NCBI RefSeq assembly: GCF_015291725.1
Contig: NZ_CP030038.1
Location: 6,065,001 to 6,129,000, forward strand
Direction: 5' to 3'
DNA length: 64,000 bases
DNA from: Bradyrhizobium sp. CCBAU 51765
GTDB lineage: Bacteria > Pseudomonadota > Alphaproteobacteria > Rhizobiales > Xanthobacteraceae
Shown: piece after piece, positions 61,413 to 64,000 of the stretch
How positions within the stretch are numbered: the stretch's first letter is position 1
Layout of the letters: each line of letters starts with the position of its first letter
Program-made: the position numbers and the translations under genes
The notes under the pieces: model-generated
Told to the model about the DNA's origin: nothing
The model's database searches: none
Seen by the model: only the letters and a program-made list of their open reading frames with translations

Positions 61413-62432
61413 CTAGCGCGCCGGCCTGCGCTCGATCGGATCGATGTCGATCGCCCGCAGGCGGCCGAGCCGCAGCACGTCCATGGCGAGCCGCCGGCCG
61501 ATCCGGTCGCGGTCGAGCACGCGGATCAGATCATCGACGCCGTTGATCTCGACACCGTCGAGCCTGATCACGACGTCGCCGGGGAGCAGGCCCGCCTTGG
61601 CCGCGGGTCCATCCGGCTCGATCTGCATCAAGAGCGCGCCCATCTTGTTCTCGACGCCGGCCAGCACCGCGTGCCGCCGCGGGACCGGCGCGGTCTGGCC
61701 GGCAACGCCGATATAGGCGCGGCGGACATAGCCGTGGCGGATGATCTCCGACAGCACGAATTGCGCGGTGTTGCTGGCGACCGCAAAGCAGATGCCTTGC
61801 GCGCCGTTGATGATGGCGGTGTTGATGCCGATCACCTCGGCATTCGACGACACCAGCGGGCCACCCGAATTGCCGGGATTGAGCGCGGCATCGGTCTGGA
61901 TCACGTCCTCGATGGTGCGCCCACTCACCGAACGGATCGAGCGCCCGAGTGCCGAAACGACGCCGGCCGTCACGGTCGATTCGAAGCCGAGCGGATTGCC
62001 GATCGCGATCACCAGCTGGCCGCGCCGCAGGCTCTTGGAGTTGCCGAGCGCGGCATAGGGCAAGTGGCGCGCGCCGTTGGCGCGCAGCAGCGCAAGATCG
62101 GTGTCGGGGTCGACGCCGAGCACCTGCGCGTCACCGACATGGCCCTCAACATCGCGCAGCCGAATTTCCTTCGAACTGCCGACCACATGGCTGTTGGTGA
62201 GGACGAGTCCATCCGGCGAGATCACGATGCCCGAGCCGAGCCCGCCGCGCTCGCGGCCATTCGGCACCTTCGGCCCGGTCTCGACGCGCACGACCGCGGG
62301 ACCGACACGGTCGGTCACGTCGATCACGGCATTGGAATAGGCGTCCAGCAAGGCCCCGTCGTCGAGAGGGGCAGATGTCGTCGTTCGCGATGACGGCGCG
62401 TCATCGACGATGTCTGAGGTGAAGTCCAACAT
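61413..62432 (-). CDS. Trypsin-like serine protease with PDZ domain (HtrA-like, short)
   Basis: A 339-residue protein with a chymotrypsin fold and the triad His in LTNSHVVG, Asp in DPDTDLALLRA and Ser in ALNPGNSGGPLVSS. A single PDZ domain follows (about 245-325: GALLMQIEPDGPAAKAGLLPGDVVIRLDG). It resembles DegP/HtrA enzymes, but no signal peptide or membrane anchor is seen at the N-terminus (MLDFTSDIVDDAPSS), so it may be cytoplasmic. It lies just upstream of the gluconate-dehydrogenase-like subunit on the same strand; a role in that pathway is not shown. Confidence 0.85.
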   Translation of the reverse strand: MLDFTSDIVDDAPSSRTTTSAPLDDGALLDAYSNAVIDVTDRVGPAVVRVETGPKVPNGRERGGLGSGIVISPDGLVLTNSHVVGSSKEIRLRDVEGHVGDAQVLGVDPDTDLALLRANGARHLPYAALGNSKSLRRGQLVIAIGNPLGFESTVTAGVVSALGRSIRSVSGRTIEDVIQTDAALNPGNSGGPLVSSNAEVIGINTAIINGAQGICFAVASNTAQFVLSEIIRHGYVRRAYIGVAGQTAPVPRRHAVLAGVENKMGALLMQIEPDGPAAKAGLLPGDVVIRLDGVEINGVDDLIRVLDRDRIGRRLAMDVLRLGRLRAIDIDPIERRPAR

Positions 62433-62523
62433 GGCAAGAGTCCTTGAGGCTTACACAGATGGTGGCCTGTTTCCTGCCGCGCAAGGTGCCCGCCTGGAGC
62501 GCAGGGCTGGACTGCCCGGATGG

Positions 62524-62973
62524 CTAGGACGTCCGCCTCAGCGAGCCGCCTCTGGCCTTGACCGGGTCGAGCAGCGACCAGTCGCCATCGGGAAGCACAT
62601 GGCCCTTGGGGAATGGCGCGCGGAGCTCGAGCCCCAGCGAACCGAGCACGCGGTCGTCGCGGTAGTAGCATTGCAGGACCACGCGGACGAGCGTTGCGGC
62701 GGCGACGCCGCCGGAGATGCGGAACTGCTGGGCAACGCCGTCGCGCGCGGCGGGCTCGAGATCGGCCAGCGGCATGCCGGCGAGCCGCGACAGGTGATCC
62801 AGCGCCGTCACGACCTGTTTGGTGTCGCGGCCGAGCGTTGCGAGAATGTCGGCCTGGATGATGTCGTCATCGGCGCCTGGAACGCGATATTCCTCGCTCG
62901 GAGGAATGATCATCGCGGCGATGGTGCGGAGGTCCTGGCGCTGCCGCGGCGTGAGGGTGAGTTGATCAAACAT
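62524..62973 (-). CDS. Gluconate 2-dehydrogenase subunit 3-like protein
   Basis: A 149-residue protein of the GluconateDH-subunit-3 type: MFDQLTLTPRQRQDLRTIAAMIIPPSEEYRVPGADD at the start and a helical C-terminus (CYYRDDRVLGSLGLELRAPFPKG). In known systems this small subunit accompanies a GMC flavoprotein and often a cytochrome c. The GMC gene lies next to it on the same strand, separated by a 123-bp repeat. No signal peptide is seen here. The start 62973 is preferred over 63003, which is in the repeat-rich end. Confidence 0.8.
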   Translation of the reverse strand: MFDQLTLTPRQRQDLRTIAAMIIPPSEEYRVPGADDDIIQADILATLGRDTKQVVTALDHLSRLAGMPLADLEPAARDGVAQQFRISGGVAAATLVRVVLQCYYRDDRVLGSLGLELRAPFPKGHVLPDGDWSLLDPVKARGGSLRRTS

Positions 62974-63017
62974 GGCGTCCTCGCATCGAAACGTTGCGGC
63001 CAAGTTGCCGGTGCGTT

Positions 63018-63141
63018 CCCTCCCCCGCTTGCGGGGGAGGGTTGGGGAGAGGGTGTCTCCGCGGAGGGACTCCCCCAGAGGAGGGAGCCCTCACCCGGCG
63101 CGCTCTCAGAGCGCGTCGACCTCTCCCGCAAGCGGGAGAGG
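63018..63141. repeat. Dispersed repeat between GMC and subunit-3 genes
   Basis: Same order as the copy in soxX: ccctcccccgc/gcgggggaggg palindrome, ggttggggagagggtgtctcc, actcccccagagg, ccctcacccggcgc, then ctctcccgcaagcgggagagg. It fills most of the gap between the two genes. Confidence 0.9.
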
Positions 63142-63183
63142 TGCAGCGAGTTCGTAGCGGGTTCGGCGCATCCATCACGTGCC

Positions 63184-64000
63184 TCAATCGAACAAATTGG
63201 CAAGGCGCTGCTTCATCTGGTCGGCGATGTAGAGCGCGAGGGCCTGGATGGTCGACGTCGGGTTCACGCCGCCCGAAGTGACGAAGATGCTGCCGTCGAC
63301 GATGAAGAGGTTCTTCACGTCGTGCGCGCGGCCCCATTCGTTGACCACGGAACGCTCGGGGTCGGTGCCCATCCGCGCGGTGCCGAGCAGATGCCAGCCG
63401 CCCCAGGGGATCGGATTGTTGATGCAGATGTCGGTCGCGCCGGCGGTCTCGAGAATCTCGCGGCCGCGTGCCAGCCCGTGCTCCATCATTTTCCGGCTGT
63501 TCTCACTGATCGTATAGTCGATCTTCGGCGCGGGGATGCCGTGACTGTCCTTCAGCACGGGATCGAGCGTGACGCGGTTGTGCTCCTCGGGTAGATCCTC
63601 GCAGATTGCCGACACCGCGAGCCGATGACCGTTGAGCTTGCGGAATACGCGATGATGGTCGGCGCCCCATGGCAGAATGCCCTTTTGCTCGCTCGCGACC
63701 GCCTCGAACACCGGCCCCGCGCCGCGGCCGAACTGGATGCCGTAGCCGCGCACGAAGCCGCGCGACAGGTCAGTGTCGTAAAACTCCTTGCTCCACAGGC
63801 AGGTCGGCGGCGCGCGATTGCTATCGGTCGGCTCCTTCACAAATCCGTAGATTTGAGCATAGGGATGGAACATCAGGTTCTTGCCGACGAGGCCGGACGA
63901 ATTGGCAAGCCCGTTGGGGAAGCGCCCCGAGGCCGAGTTCAAAAGCAGGCGCGGCGTGCCAACGCCGTTGCAGGCGATGATGACGACATGTGCGGGCTGA
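63184..64000 (-). CDS. GMC-family oxidoreductase, N-terminus outside window
   Basis: The frame is open to the right edge; the visible C-terminal 272 codons start ACNGVGTPRLLLNSASG-like after a partial segment. The GMC C-terminal domain is intact: the catalytic His in GGWHLLGTARMG, Asn in SGGVNPTSTIQALAL and VDGSIFVTSGG. These FAD enzymes oxidise alcohols or sugars; beside the gluconate-dehydrogenase subunit-3-like gene it suggests a sugar-acid or polyol dehydrogenase. The N-terminal FAD-binding Rossmann region lies beyond position 64000. Confidence 0.88.
   Translation of the reverse strand, partial: QPAHVVIIACNGVGTPRLLLNSASGRFPNGLANSSGLVGKNLMFHPYAQIYGFVKEPTDSNRAPPTCLWSKEFYDTDLSRGFVRGYGIQFGRGAGPVFEAVASEQKGILPWGADHHRVFRKLNGHRLAVSAICEDLPEEHNRVTLDPVLKDSHGIPAPKIDYTISENSRKMMEHGLARGREILETAGATDICINNPIPWGGWHLLGTARMGTDPERSVVNEWGRAHDVKNLFIVDGSIFVTSGGVNPTSTIQALALYIADQMKQRLANLFD

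Overview
This window looks like chromosomal DNA of a Bradyrhizobium, close to B. japonicum/diazoefficiens. GC is high. The microaerobic regulatory block fixL-fixJ-(orphan receiver)-fixK2 is present with residues typical of that genus: FixL His200, Arg220 and His291, FixJ Asp55, and FixK2 Cys183 when its start is placed at 14362. Several dispersed palindromic intergenic repeats of the kind common in bradyrhizobia also occur. No rRNA, tRNA, CRISPR array or insertion-sequence transposase was seen.

Left part (1-16.4 kb): a partial cupin gene and an MFS permease, then fixGHIS and fixNOQP on the minus strand (cbb3 oxidase and its assembly/copper factors). A CBS-domain protein and a tandem universal stress protein follow, then fixL, fixJ, an orphan receiver and fixK2 on the plus strand. 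FixK-box-like 14-mers lie 61-66 bp upstream of the starts of fixN, fixG and the stress-protein gene. The expected logic is low O2 -> FixL~P -> FixJ~P -> fixK2 -> fixNOQP, fixGHIS and the stress/CBS pair.

Middle (15-30 kb): accessory metabolism and envelope genes. These are an MFS permease, a PRC-barrel lipoprotein-like gene, a glycogen-debranching-type glucosidase, an ABC exporter, a glycosyltransferase, an SDS-type alkylsulfatase, a membrane GGDEF protein, a TRAP transporter with fused small and large membrane subunits plus its DctP receptor, and a trans-aconitate-type methyltransferase.

30.1-33.0 kb is unusual. A complete SDR gene is followed by about 1.5 kb of AT-richer DNA with a frameshifted metallophosphoesterase, then a second, 5'-truncated SDR copy. 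The two SDR copies share 647 bp that differ at only six, all synonymous, positions. This looks like a Campbell-type integration.

33-37 kb holds a minus-strand set of envelope/periplasmic genes (DsrE-like, VasI-like, TAXI receptor, membrane coiled-coil protein). 37-45.5 kb carries a Ca2+/H+ antiporter, an isopropylmalate/isocitrate-type dehydrogenase, a DHA2 drug exporter, a membrane-anchored protein with a phospholipase A2-like motif, and a B12-binding radical SAM enzyme.

45.9-52.1 kb is a plus-strand redox cluster: a two-subunit molybdenum hydroxylase, a flavocytochrome c sulfide dehydrogenase flavoprotein, then soxX-soxY-soxZ-soxA. It has no soxB or soxCD, and the SoxY carrier tail is non-canonical. 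The rest (52-64 kb) has an NCS2 permease with a biuret-hydrolase-like cysteine hydrolase, a hotdog-fold protein, a fused indolepyruvate ferredoxin oxidoreductase, an FAD dehydrogenase, a Trp/PDZ serine protease, and a gluconate-dehydrogenase subunit-3-like gene beside a GMC oxidoreductase cut by the window edge.
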